Source: Propioniciclava sinopodophylli
GTDB taxonomy: Bacteria > Actinomycetota > Actinomycetes > Propionibacteriales > Propionibacteriaceae
Length of the DNA stretch: 64,000 nt
Reading direction: 5' to 3'
Assembly: GCF_004324755.1 (NCBI RefSeq)
Contig: NZ_SDMQ01000001.1
Span: forward strand, 1 to 64,000
How positions within the stretch are numbered: position 1 is the stretch's first letter; every line of letters starts with the position of its first letter. Below, in pieces: positions 24,654-32,728 of the stretch. Under the pieces are notes generated by a model. The model searched no databases, had not been told where the DNA came from, and saw nothing but the letters and a program-made list of their open reading frames with translations. Position numbers and translations under genes: made by a program.

Positions 24654-26026
24654 GGCTTGCCGATGACCTCGTCCTCGACGGTGCGGGGCTGGCCCTCGTC
24701 CGGCAGGAACGCGTCGCCGAGCACCGTGACCGGCTCGGCGAAGGTCCAGTCACCCTCAACGGTGAGCGAGCGCGCTTCGCGCAGGGAGGGGACGTACTCC
24801 ACGCGCGCATCGAAATCGGGAAGCAGGCCGTAGAAGCGCTTGTCCAAGGAGATGCCGGGCAGCCGCTCGGTCGTGGCGACCAGGCGGGCGTCGCCGTCGA
24901 GCGCGAAGGCGTCCGAGCGGACGAGCATGAGCTCGTTGGTCGTCTTCACCGGCAGGAAGCGGTCGCGCTCCACCGCGATCGCCTGCGCGCCCGGGAAGAC
25001 CTCGATGGCCGCACCCATGGCCGTCTCCATCTGCACCACCGGGGTGGAGCTCGGGTCGGACGGGTCGACCGTCTTGATGTTGCGGATCAGCGGAAGGCCG
25101 AGGACGTTGTGGCGCTCCGACATGAGGCGGCGCAGCGCCCCGAGGTCGATCCACAGGTTGTTGGCGTGGAAGTAGGGGTGCCGGTCCTCGTCGGTGAAGA
25201 AGTGCATCTCCTCGGGGGCGCACTGGGCGGTGTCGCGCAGGATGAGCTGCCCGTCCGACTTCCGCACCGCGAGGTGGCCGCCCTTGCGGTCGTTCGGCGT
25301 CCGGGGGCAGACCTCGGCGGCGTAGGGGGCACCCGACTGCGCGAACCAGCCGGCAAGCTCGGCGTTGGGGCCTGCCCCGAGGTTGTCGCCGTTGGCGATG
25401 CTGACGTACTGGAACCCCTCGTGCAGCAGCTGGTCGAGGATGCCGGTACCCACGAGCGCGGTGTAGATGTCGCCGTGACCGGGCGGGCACCACTCCAGCG
25501 TCGGGTCGGCTGGCCACTCGACGGGCTCGTACCCGTCGAGGGTGAGCTTGGGCTCGAAGCCCTGCAGGAAGTCGATGGGCAGGTCGCCGACGGCGAGCTC
25601 GTCGTAGACGTCGAGGTGGTCGAGCGTGGCCTCGCGCGTGCGGAAGCTGTTCATGAACAGCAGCGGCAGGCGGGCGTCGTAGCGCTCGCGGGCGTGCAGC
25701 ACCTGGGAGACGAGGATGTCGAGGAACGTCTTGCGGCCGCGGACGGGCAGGAGCGTCTTGGGGCCTTCCAGCCCCATGGAGGTGCCGAGGCCGCCGTTCA
25801 ACTTGATGAGCGCCGTGCGCGCGAGGGCGTCCCGAGCGCGATCGGGGTCGATGTCCACCGCGGCGAGGCGGGGCGGGTCCGTGAGGGGTTCGATGTCGTC
25901 CTCGCGGATGAATCCCCCACCGCCGGCGTCCAGCTGCCCGAGGTAGTGGGTGAAGACGTCGATCGCCGCATCGGTGGCGCCCGCGTCCGCCATCTTCTGG
26001 CGGGCGCGTTCCAAGCCTGAGGTCAT
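24650..26026 (-). CDS. UTP-glucose-1-phosphate uridylyltransferase (UDPGP family)
   Basis: This 458-aa protein is of the eukaryote-like UDPGP family rather than bacterial GalU. The nucleotide-binding motif is KLNGGLGTSMGLEGPKTLLP near residues 74-93. Downstream are LFMNSFRTREATL, EWCPPGHGDIY and SIANGDNLGAGPN, all family hallmarks. It makes UDP-glucose from UTP and glucose-1-phosphate for cell-envelope and glycan synthesis. In corynebacteria a UDP-glucose pyrophosphorylase gene also lies near glp-rimJ-glpR. Confidence 0.93.
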   Translation of the reverse strand: MTSGLERARQKMADAGATDAAIDVFTHYLGQLDAGGGGFIREDDIEPLTDPPRLAAVDIDPDRARDALARTALIKLNGGLGTSMGLEGPKTLLPVRGRKTFLDILVSQVLHARERYDARLPLLFMNSFRTREATLDHLDVYDELAVGDLPIDFLQGFEPKLTLDGYEPVEWPADPTLEWCPPGHGDIYTALVGTGILDQLLHEGFQYVSIANGDNLGAGPNAELAGWFAQSGAPYAAEVCPRTPNDRKGGHLAVRKSDGQLILRDTAQCAPEEMHFFTDEDRHPYFHANNLWIDLGALRRLMSERHNVLGLPLIRNIKTVDPSDPSSTPVVQMETAMGAAIEVFPGAQAIAVERDRFLPVKTTNELMLVRSDAFALDGDARLVATTERLPGISLDKRFYGLLPDFDARVEYVPSLREARSLTVEGDWTFAEPVTVLGDAFLPDEGQPRTVEDEVIGKP

Positions 26027-26059
26027 GGCCTCGACTCTAGCCGGGGTGCGAGGAGGCTG

Positions 26060-26148
26060 GAAAAAGTAAAGGAGAGCGACGCCGGTCGAAGGGCTAGAAG
26101 CCGTCTACCCACCCCCAGGAGACATCAACTACCTGGCGTCGCTCTCGC
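26060..26148 (-). ncRNA. Structured small RNA or leader RNA candidate
   Basis: Perfect 12-bp arms GAGAGCGACGCC (26146-26135 on the minus strand) and GGCGTCGCTCTC (26083-26072) enclose 51 nt. Inside, GGCT-TCT-AGCC and GTCT...AGAC can form two more stems, giving a three-way junction. On the minus strand the outer stem is followed by CTTTACTTTTT, and a TATAGT box (26155-26160) sits just upstream, so a transcript of about 85-90 nt is predicted. It could be a free sRNA or a terminator-type leader for the pyrophosphorylase gene starting at 26026. No known family recognised. Confidence 0.5.
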
Positions 26149-26154
26149 GTCTCC

Positions 26155-26160
26155 ACTATA
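26155..26160 (-). promoter_or_regulatory. -10 element TATAGT for the RNA candidate
   Basis: TATAGT on the minus strand lies about 7 nt before the expected RNA start. The -35 region (TGGTGA, 17 bp further up) is a poor match, so the promoter is plausible but unproven. Confidence 0.45.
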
Positions 26161-26335
26161 GACCAATCCGGCGGTTTCACCAGCCCCAACTACCCCCGAT
26201 TGGGCCCAACCTCGTGTTGACCGGTAGATAACTCTTCAACTTTCGCACCGATCAGCATCACCCCACCCCACACGGAGTAGGGCATGTGGCGCCCGGAGGC
26301 CGAGAGCCTCCGCGACCCCCTAGGATGGCGGGGCT

Positions 26336-26411
26336 GGCCCCGTAGCTCAGGGGATAGAGCAGTGGTTTCCTAAACCATGTGTCGGAGGTTCGAATCCTCC
26401 CGGGGCCGCCA
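26336..26411 (+). tRNA. tRNA-Arg (anticodon CCT)
   Basis: Acceptor arms GGCCCCG / CGGGGCC pair, discriminator is G, CCA is encoded (26409-26411), the anticodon loop TTCCTAA gives CCT, and the T arm is GGAGG-TTCGAAT-CCTCC. It stands alone between the RNA candidate and the heat-shock regulator. Confidence 0.96.
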
Positions 26412-26480
26412 CCTGAACTCCGCTCTGGCTACAGGGTTCACCCGGATTCGGCCAGCACCGACCGGGCCAAAACGCGGGGG

Positions 26481-26783
26481 TCACGTCGACGAGGGCGGCT
26501 TTCGACGGAGATGCTCGATCTCGCGGCGTAGTTCGAGGTTCTCGGCACGCAGCAACAGCACTTGCGCGACTCCTGCGAGGTTGAGCCCAGCAGCGAGCAG
26601 GCTCGCGATTTCGCCAATCCGCTCCAGTTCCCGAGTGCTGTAACGACGAGTTCCACCCTCGGTGCGGTGGGGCTCGAGCAAGCCCTTCTGCTCGTAGATG
26701 CGAAGCATTTGAGGGTTCACCCCGGTCACTTCCGCGGCGACGGAGATCGAGTACAGGGCCCGGTCGGTGTTCAGATCCACCAT
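26481..26783 (-). CDS. hspR: HspR-like MerR-family repressor
   Basis: This 100-aa protein has a MerR-type winged helix (YSISVAAEVTGVNPQMLRIY, then EPHRTEGGTRRYSTRELERI) and a short C-terminal coiled coil. The opening ISVAAEVTG...TLR-like wording and LNLAGVAQVL match HspR, the heat-shock repressor of actinobacteria. It is divergent from hsp20, its probable target. Classical HAIR half sites were not found between them, so its operator may differ. Confidence 0.8.
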   Translation of the reverse strand: MVDLNTDRALYSISVAAEVTGVNPQMLRIYEQKGLLEPHRTEGGTRRYSTRELERIGEIASLLAAGLNLAGVAQVLLLRAENLELRREIEHLRRKPPSST

Positions 26784-26926
26784 GGCGCACCTCCGAGTCC
26801 GTGACGCCTGTCTCCTGCTACGTGCGCGATCTGGTAGGCGGCAGAAATGGCGGCGAACCGCTCGGCCGCGTCGGAGCGCTTCGACACACCCAGCAACCGC
26901 AGCGCCTCCGCTCGCTTCCCCTCCAT
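26771..26926 (-). CDS. Possible 51-aa leader peptide overlapping hspR
   Basis: An ATG at 26926 opens 51 codons (MEGKRAEALRLLGVSKRSDA and onward) that end 13 bp inside hspR. Its helical, charged composition looks protein-like, and the overlap would couple it to hspR. No family recognised; it could also be non-coding leader. Confidence 0.3.
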   Translation of the reverse strand: MEGKRAEALRLLGVSKRSDAAERFAAISAAYQIAHVAGDRRHGLGGAPWWI

Positions 26927-26968
26927 GACTCCCCGATCCGACCTGCCCCGACTTCTCCGACGTGATGC

Positions 26969-26997
26969 TTGACATCTTTGCACAGGCCAACCAAAAT
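26969..26997 (+). promoter_or_regulatory. Candidate hsp20 promoter
   Basis: TTGACA (26969-26974) is a perfect -35, with CAAAAT (26992-26997) 17 bp downstream as a weak -10. The first AATCTGAAG repeat begins inside the -10. Confidence 0.4.
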
Positions 26998-27050
26998 CTG
27001 AAGTATCCAGTTTAGATAATCTGAAGAGTACCGGCGCAGTGCTCTTCAGA
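26995..27050 (+). promoter_or_regulatory. Operator-like repeats upstream of hsp20
   Basis: AATCTGAAG occurs twice (26995-27003 and 27018-27026). The second copy begins an inverted repeat, TCTGAAGAG (27020-27028) and CTCTTCAGA (27042-27050), with a 13-nt spacer. The motif is not the HAIR consensus CTTGAGT-N7-ACTCAAG but is placed where an HspR operator would be. Confidence 0.5.
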
Positions 27051-27074
27051 GCACACGGTTAGGAGGAAGAACCC

Positions 27075-27494
27075 ATGTTGATGCGCACCGATCCGTTCCG
27101 GGACTTCGACCGTCTGGCCGAGGCCATGTTGGGCACGCGCGCCCGCCCGGCCGCCATGCCCATGACGGCCTACCGGGACGATGGCTCGTTCGTGGTCGAA
27201 CTCGACCTGCCAGGGGTCTCGGCCGACTCGATCGACCTGATGGTGGAGCAGAACGTGCTCACCGTTCACGCGGAGCGCAGGCCCCCCGCCGATGACACCG
27301 AGCGCATCGTGGACGAGCGCAGCTACGGGGTGTTCAGCCGTCAGCTCTTCCTGGGCGAGACGCTGGACGCCGAACGGCTCTCCGCCAACTACGACGCAGG
27401 CGTGCTCACGATCCGGATTCCCATCGCCGAGAAGGCCAAGCCACGCAAGGTCGAGATCACGTCCGGCGATACCGCCAAGGAGATCAGCGCCTGA
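27075..27494 (+). CDS. hsp20: Hsp20 / alpha-crystallin small heat-shock protein
   Basis: This 139-aa protein has the alpha-crystallin domain at residues about 35-130 (DGSFVVELDLPGVSADSIDL, then LTVHAERR, GVFSRQLFLGE, and DAGVLTIRIPIAEKAKPR with the GVLxIxIP core). It is an ATP-independent chaperone that holds unfolding proteins. A strong AGGAGGAAG site precedes the ATG. Divergent from hspR, which probably represses it. Confidence 0.95.
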   Translation: MLMRTDPFRDFDRLAEAMLGTRARPAAMPMTAYRDDGSFVVELDLPGVSADSIDLMVEQNVLTVHAERRPPADDTERIVDERSYGVFSRQLFLGETLDAERLSANYDAGVLTIRIPIAEKAKPRKVEITSGDTAKEISA

Positions 27495-27518
27495 ACGGAC
27501 GCCGCAATTCTGGAGTCC

Positions 27519-27550
27519 TCAGGGGGTCGGGATGCGTCCCGACCCCCTGA
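27519..27550 (+). terminator. Perfect 14-bp hairpin after hsp20
   Basis: TCAGGGGGTCGGGA / TCCCGACCCCCTGA around a TGCG tetraloop, 25 bp after the hsp20 stop. No U-tract, but the stem is very stable. It may end most hsp20 transcripts before the next gene. Confidence 0.75.
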
Positions 27551-27582
27551 AGTCCGACCAACGCCCCACAGGAAGGAGAGAA

Positions 27583-27990
27583 ATGTACCCGTCCAAGGAA
27601 GCTCGTGAACTTGCGATCCTCCTCCGCATCAGCCGCGAGCTCGACATCGTCGGAGACGTCACAGCCACCGTCGAGTCGCCCTCAGAGCTCCTCGCTTGGA
27701 CGCTCATCCTCCACAAACCCCAGGTTCTGGCCTGGCGCGCCACCCACTCGGGCCACCGCTACATCCAAGTGACGGCGCACCGCTCCAAGGCGCCCATCCG
27801 CGGCCACATCACCGCCATCCTCCACTGCGAACGTCACCCGGAGTTCTGGGAGGCGCTCTCCTTGGCCAGTCTCAACCCGGGGGACCGCCGTGAGCTCGCC
27901 CCCGGGACGCTCTCTGAGGGATGGGCCATCATGCCACTCACCCCGGAAGCCTCCGGACAAGAGGCGCCACCCCAACCCCCTCAGCCCTGA
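27583..27990 (+). CDS. Uncharacterised 135-aa protein downstream of hsp20
   Basis: The ATG at 27583 follows a good GGAAGGAGAG site. The sequence has a helical start (SKEARELAILLRISRELDIV), a mixed core and a Pro/Gln-rich tail. No family recognised. Its last codons overlap the convergent photolyase gene by 10 bp. Whether it is transcribed with hsp20 depends on read-through of the strong hairpin upstream. Confidence 0.65.
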   Translation: MYPSKEARELAILLRISRELDIVGDVTATVESPSELLAWTLILHKPQVLAWRATHSGHRYIQVTAHRSKAPIRGHITAILHCERHPEFWEALSLASLNPGDRRELAPGTLSEGWAIMPLTPEASGQEAPPQPPQP

Positions 27991-29345
27991 ACTCGGCTGG
28001 CGGCCAGCCGGCCCAACGCCTCGGCGCGCTCGACACGCAGGTCGACCAGCGGGTCGGGGTAGTCGCCGCGCGCCTGGGCGGGGAGCTTCCACGGCTGGTG
28101 GACGGCCGACCCCGGGATGCCGCGCAGTTCGGGGACCCAGCGGCGCACGTAGTCACCCTCGGGGTCGAAGCGCTCGCCCTGCAGCGTGGGGTTGAACACC
28201 CGGAAGTAGGGGGCCGCGTCGGTGCCGGTGCCGGCGACCCATTGCCAGCCGTGCTGGTTGGAGGCCAGGTCGGCGTCCGCGAGGTGCTTCAGGAAGTGCT
28301 CGGCCCCCACCTGCCAGCGTGTGTGCAGGTGTTTGACCAGGAAGCTGGCCGTCACCATCCGCACGCGGTTGTGCACCCACCCCTCGCCCAACAGTTGGCG
28401 CATGCCCGCGTCCACGATGGGGTACCCGGTGCGTCCCTGTTTCCAGGCCGCGACGCGGTCGGGAACTTCGTCGTAGGCAAGGTCGGCGAGGGAGTGGTTG
28501 AGGTCGTCCGTCGCCGAAGCCGGGTGGTGGTGCAGCACGTCGGCATAGAACTCGCGCCACGCCAGCTCGGTCCGGAAACGATCCGCCCCCCGGCCGCCGT
28601 GCGCCTGGAGGTCGGCGAGCAACGTGCGGGGGTGGATCGCCCCGACCGACAGGTGGGGCGACAGGCGGGAGGTGCCGTCGAGGTCGGGTCGGTTGCGGTC
28701 GGCGTCGTAGGTGCCCAGCGGTCCAGCGAGGAACCGGTGCCACGCGTCGAGGGCAACCTCCTCCCCGGCGTCGGGGAGCGCCACGTCCCGTACCGCCGCG
28801 GCACGTTCGACCTCGGCCCAGGCGTCCGGGTCGCTGCGGTCGGCAGCCAGCCGCAGTCCGGCCGGCTCCTCGGCCGGTGGCCTCCAGCCGTGCTCGAACC
28901 ACGCCGCGCTGAACGGGGTGAAGACCCGGTAGGGCGAGCCATCCTTGCGGCGCACCCTTCCGGGGGTGACTGCATACGGGCTGCCGGTGCGGACCAGCGA
29001 CACCCCCGACGCCGCGAGGGCGGCCTCCACCCTCGCGTCGCGGGCCGCTCCGTCCGGCTCGGTCTCCGCCGACACATGGACACTGGGGGCGGCGAACTCG
29101 CGGGACAGGGCGGGTATCACCTTCACGGGATCACCCCGCCTCAGGGTGAGCCGGCCCTCATAGGCCGCTCGGGTCGCCAGCAGGGTGCGCGCCGTGAACG
29201 TGCGCTTGGGTGCCCCGAGGGCAGCCCAACCATCCGGGTCCAGGACGAACACGATGGCCACCTCACCACCCAGGGCGGTCGCGGCCCCCAGCGTGGGCAG
29301 GTCACTGCGCCGCAGGTCGCGGCGGAGCCAGACGATCTCAGCCAT
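27981..29345 (-). CDS. phr: Deoxyribodipyrimidine photolyase (CPD type)
   Basis: This 454-aa protein starts with the photolyase alpha/beta domain (EIVWLRRDLRRSDLPTLG). The FAD-binding half shows TSRLSPHLSVGAIHPRTLL, WREFYADVLHHHP, GYPIVDAGMRQL, WVHNRVRMVTASFLVKHL and DADLASNQHGWQW, all family landmarks. It repairs UV-made pyrimidine dimers with blue light. It is the last gene of a tight minus-strand group (CPBP, SDR-TspO, photolyase; 1- and 3-bp gaps) facing a carotenoid cluster. Confidence 0.94.
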   Translation of the reverse strand: MAEIVWLRRDLRRSDLPTLGAATALGGEVAIVFVLDPDGWAALGAPKRTFTARTLLATRAAYEGRLTLRRGDPVKVIPALSREFAAPSVHVSAETEPDGAARDARVEAALAASGVSLVRTGSPYAVTPGRVRRKDGSPYRVFTPFSAAWFEHGWRPPAEEPAGLRLAADRSDPDAWAEVERAAAVRDVALPDAGEEVALDAWHRFLAGPLGTYDADRNRPDLDGTSRLSPHLSVGAIHPRTLLADLQAHGGRGADRFRTELAWREFYADVLHHHPASATDDLNHSLADLAYDEVPDRVAAWKQGRTGYPIVDAGMRQLLGEGWVHNRVRMVTASFLVKHLHTRWQVGAEHFLKHLADADLASNQHGWQWVAGTGTDAAPYFRVFNPTLQGERFDPEGDYVRRWVPELRGIPGSAVHQPWKLPAQARGDYPDPLVDLRVERAEALGRLAASRVQG

Positions 29346-29348
29346 CGG

Positions 29349-30740
29349 TCACCGGTTCAGGCGGGCTAGTTCAGCCGACAGCGCCGTCGCGAACCCGCAC
29401 CAGGCGGCGTAGAGCCCCAGCCCGACCGCCTTGCCGGACCCAGTCGCGGCGGCTCGGCGGGCAAGATCGGCGGACGAGGCGGCCAGCGCCGCGGCGCCCA
29501 GGGTCGCAGCGGGCAGGTTGCGCGATCGGAAGAAGACCCCGCTCCAGGCAGCATTGAGCGGAAGGTTCACCGCCAACGACCGGCGGAGGTCCGCGGCCTT
29601 TTCGAGGTCGCCGGCCTCCTCGGCTTCGGTGATCGCGGCGGTGGTCGCCACCGCGATGATCGCGTAGAGACCGGTCCACACGATCGGGAACGCGCTGGCC
29701 GGGGGCTGCCACGTTGGCTTGCGCAGCGACCGGTACCAGGCGCTGTCCGGGTCGGTGAGCAGGGAACCGGCCACAGCGGTCGCCGCGACCGCTGCTGACA
29801 CGGTTGCCAGCGTCCTGCCCCAGCGGTGGGGGTCGATGTCCCGGGTTGCCAGGGCGATGGCGTCCTCGAAGCCCTTCAGGCCCCCTTCGGGGTCCCCGAG
29901 GAGGGTCGCGGCGTCATCCTCTGACTTGACCGCATCGTGGATGAGACTGCCCACCAACGGCCGGGCGATACCGGCCGGGACGGGGGTGACGAGTCCGACC
30001 CACAGCGACGCCAGGCGGGGCGTCAACACCGGCACCGTCCCCACCAGGCGGGGTCCCAGGCCCGTGGCAGCGGCGTAGCGGCGCATCATCTCGAGGTAGG
30101 TCAACTGCTCGGGCATGCCGACGTCGATCGTCCGGTTCACGCCCGGATCCAGGTCGGCCGCGCGCACGAGGTAGTGGACGACGTCGCTCACCGCGATGGG
30201 CTGGATGCGGTTGCGCAGCCACTTGGGTCCGAACGAGACGGGAAGACGCTCGGTGAGGTGGCGCAGCATGTCGAAGGACGCCGACCCCTCACCGAGGACC
30301 ACCCCCGCCTGCAGAACAGCCGTCGGGACACCGGACTCCAAAAGGATCTCCCCCACCTCGACGCGGGAGGCGAGGTGGTCGGACAGCCTGCCCTGGGGGT
30401 GTAATCCCGACAGATAGACGATGCGGCCCACCTCGGCGGCGCGGGCGCTGTCGGCGAACCGGCGGGCCAGCCGGCGGTCCCGGTCACGATAGTCACCCTT
30501 GCCGTCCATCGAGTGCAGCAGGTAGTACGCCACCCGGCAGCCCGCCAGTGCCTCAGCCAGCGCGTCCGGATCGGTCGCGTCGCCCTGCACGACGTCCACC
30601 CGGTCGCGCCACGCCTGCTCGAGTCCTCCGGGGTTGCGCGCCAGGACCCGGACGGTCCATCCCTGTTCCAGGAGGGCGGGCACGAGTTGGGATCCGACGT
30701 AGCCGGATGCCCCCGTGACGAGGGCGGTGCGATCAGGCAT
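29349..30740 (-). CDS. SDR oxidoreductase fused to a TspO/MBR domain
   Basis: This 463-aa protein has an extended-SDR Rossmann fold at residues about 1-290 (ALVTGASGYVGSQLVPALLE, NAD(P)-binding GxxGxxG; the family wording is near NmrA-like epimerases). Residues about 310-463 are a five-helix TspO domain with WYRSLRKPTWQPP, VWTGLYAI and NAAWSGVFF. TspO proteins bind tetrapyrroles or sterols and respond to oxygen and light stress. Fusion to an SDR suggests an enzyme acting on the bound ligand, or membrane anchoring of the SDR. Confidence 0.85.
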   Translation of the reverse strand: MPDRTALVTGASGYVGSQLVPALLEQGWTVRVLARNPGGLEQAWRDRVDVVQGDATDPDALAEALAGCRVAYYLLHSMDGKGDYRDRDRRLARRFADSARAAEVGRIVYLSGLHPQGRLSDHLASRVEVGEILLESGVPTAVLQAGVVLGEGSASFDMLRHLTERLPVSFGPKWLRNRIQPIAVSDVVHYLVRAADLDPGVNRTIDVGMPEQLTYLEMMRRYAAATGLGPRLVGTVPVLTPRLASLWVGLVTPVPAGIARPLVGSLIHDAVKSEDDAATLLGDPEGGLKGFEDAIALATRDIDPHRWGRTLATVSAAVAATAVAGSLLTDPDSAWYRSLRKPTWQPPASAFPIVWTGLYAIIAVATTAAITEAEEAGDLEKAADLRRSLAVNLPLNAAWSGVFFRSRNLPAATLGAAALAASSADLARRAAATGSGKAVGLGLYAAWCGFATALSAELARLNR

Positions 30741-30741
30741 A

Positions 30742-31461
30742 TCAGCCTCCCAGGGCGAAGACGGGTGGTAGTAGGAAGAGCATCCCCATCGACCAGGTCA
30801 GGTGCGAGGCGATGGGGCCCAGCACGCCACCGGTCACGCGCCGCTGGGCTGCGGTCAGCAACCCGAGGCAGATGGCGGCGAAGGTGAGCAGCAGCACCCC
30901 CGAGAACAAGGTGGACGCCGCGTAGAGGGCGGTGCTGCCCAAGGCGTTGATGCGCGGGGGCAGAGCGGCGTAGAGGGCACCGCGGAAGAACAGTTCCTCG
31001 GCGATCCCGTTGACCGCCGTGACCAGGGCCACGACCCACAGGGCGCCGTAGCGGGCGTGGTCCAGCAACCCCTCGACGGGTCCCCGCAGGATCGGCACCT
31101 GCGCGACGACCAGAGCCCCGACCAGGAAGACGGCCAGCAGCAGGATCCCCAGCAGGAACCCTTGCAGCAGACCGAGGCTGGTGTCCCCGCTGCGGGTCCG
31201 CGCCGCGCCGAGATGGAGGGGGCCGGACACGATCGCACCGGCGATCCACAACAGGGCGACGCCGAGCGATGCCAGGTAGAACAGCGGGTCGCCGGGCCGG
31301 ACGGCCAGGGCCAGCCCGAGGCCGACCGCGCCCAGGACGACGGTGACGCCCACCACGACCCGACGGCGGCGCCGAGCTGACACGCTCTCGGTGCGGGTGC
31401 GCTCGACCGGGGTGACCAACGACGCCGCCAGGAAGGCGCGGAACTCCTCGATCGCCGCCAT
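30742..31461 (-). CDS. CPBP-family intramembrane protease
   Basis: This 239-aa membrane protein has about six to eight hydrophobic segments. The CPBP (Abi) motifs are seen as GIAEELFFRGALYAAL (EExxxR) and SHLTWSMGMLFLLP near the C-terminus. Relatives include RCE1 CAAX proteases and bacteriocin-immunity proteins. It starts the group that continues into SDR-TspO (1-bp gap). Substrate unknown. Confidence 0.88.
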   Translation of the reverse strand: MAAIEEFRAFLAASLVTPVERTRTESVSARRRRRVVVGVTVVLGAVGLGLALAVRPGDPLFYLASLGVALLWIAGAIVSGPLHLGAARTRSGDTSLGLLQGFLLGILLLAVFLVGALVVAQVPILRGPVEGLLDHARYGALWVVALVTAVNGIAEELFFRGALYAALPPRINALGSTALYAASTLFSGVLLLTFAAICLGLLTAAQRRVTGGVLGPIASHLTWSMGMLFLLPPVFALGG

Positions 31462-31578
31462 CTCAGCAGCCCTGCCGGGGCGTCTGGGTGCGGGGGGCCG
31501 TGGTCATGTCCCCACACTAGGCGTGATCGGCATCGCGACCCAACCACCTTGGACATGACGCGGGGTTAGGGTGGCCGG

Positions 31579-32691
31579 GTGTTCGATGTCGCGATCGTGG
31601 GCCTGGGCCCGGCCGGCAGGGCCCTCGCGTCGGCCTGCGCCAGCGCGGGCCTGCAGGTGCTCGCGGTGGATCCCCACCCCGATGCCGTGTGGGCTCCCAC
31701 GTTCGGAATGTGGGCGGACGAGTTGGGCGACCTCCCCACGACCGTGGTGAGGGCGCGCGTGGATCACCCCGAGATCCGGGGGCGAGCGGCACACGACCTG
31801 ACGCGCACGTACGTGATCCTGGACAACCCAGCCCTCCAGGCGGCCCTCCCCCTCACCGGCGTCGAGATCGAGCGATCGAGGCTGGACGACGACGACGTGT
31901 TGGCCCTGTCGGGGCGCGCACGCGTCGTCGTTGACGCGCGGGGTGCCCGGCCGGACGGCAGGGTCCTGGACGACCCCACCCCCCATCAGACGGCGTACGG
32001 CATCGTCCTCCCGAGCGCTCTGGCCGCGCCCGCCCTGGGCCACGCCGAGGGGTTCCTGATGGACTTCACCCCGGACTGGGCGGCCGACCCCGACCGCCCC
32101 GAGGATCCTGCGTCGTTCCTGTACGCGCTGCCGTTGGGCGACGGTCAGGTGCTGCTGGAGGAGACCTGTCTCGCCGCTGCCCCGGGCGTCCCGATCGACA
32201 CGCTGAAGGTGCGGCTGGGGCGACGGCTCGAGCGTCGCGGCGTCGACCCCGCAGCGATCGCCACCCCGTCGGGCCGCGAGGTCGTGCGCATCCCCATGCT
32301 CGGCCGCGGCGCCCCTCCCCCGCCGGGGGTGGTCGCGATCGGCACGGCGGGGCGCGGAGGCCATCCGGTCAGCGGGTACTCGGTCGCGCACGCGCTGGCC
32401 AGCGCCCCACGCCTGGCCTCCGCCATCGCTGCCGGGCGCACTCCTGTTCCGGATCCCACGCGCGCCGGCGACCACGTGCGGTCCCTCGCGTTGCGGGCGC
32501 TGCTCCGTCTGGATTCCGACACCACCATCGAGCTCTTCGACGCTTTCGGACGGCTACGTCCCGGCCAGCAACGTGCGTTCCTGTCCCGCCAGAGCAGCGC
32601 ACTCAGCGTCCTGGGTGCCATGTGGGGCATCTTCCGGCGCATGCCCGGGAAGGCCCAACGTCGTTTGGTGGCAGCGACGTTCGGGCGCTGA
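31579..32691 (+). CDS. crtY: Lycopene beta-cyclase (CrtY type)
   Basis: This 370-aa flavoprotein has an N-terminal FAD-binding motif (FDVAIVGLGPAGRALASACA), a central RVVVDARGARPDG segment and a later GRGGHPVSGYSVAHALAS FAD-contact stretch typical of CrtY/CrtL. It turns lycopene into beta-carotene, the substrate for CrtU. It uses a GTG start with no strong ribosome-binding site. It is separated from the crtE-U operon by a convergent cytochrome P450 gene. Confidence 0.88.
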   Translation: MFDVAIVGLGPAGRALASACASAGLQVLAVDPHPDAVWAPTFGMWADELGDLPTTVVRARVDHPEIRGRAAHDLTRTYVILDNPALQAALPLTGVEIERSRLDDDDVLALSGRARVVVDARGARPDGRVLDDPTPHQTAYGIVLPSALAAPALGHAEGFLMDFTPDWAADPDRPEDPASFLYALPLGDGQVLLEETCLAAAPGVPIDTLKVRLGRRLERRGVDPAAIATPSGREVVRIPMLGRGAPPPPGVVAIGTAGRGGHPVSGYSVAHALASAPRLASAIAAGRTPVPDPTRAGDHVRSLALRALLRLDSDTTIELFDAFGRLRPGQQRAFLSRQSSALSVLGAMWGIFRRMPGKAQRRLVAATFGR

Positions 32692-32728
32692 TTCGCGGCG
32701 CTCCACCCGCTCGCACCCGTGCTGGGCT

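Noticed and set aside
26060-26148. Assignment to the actinobacterial 6C RNA family
   Set aside because: C-runs occur only on the plus strand, while promoter and T-tract are on the minus strand, and I could not confirm the two C-loop hairpins.
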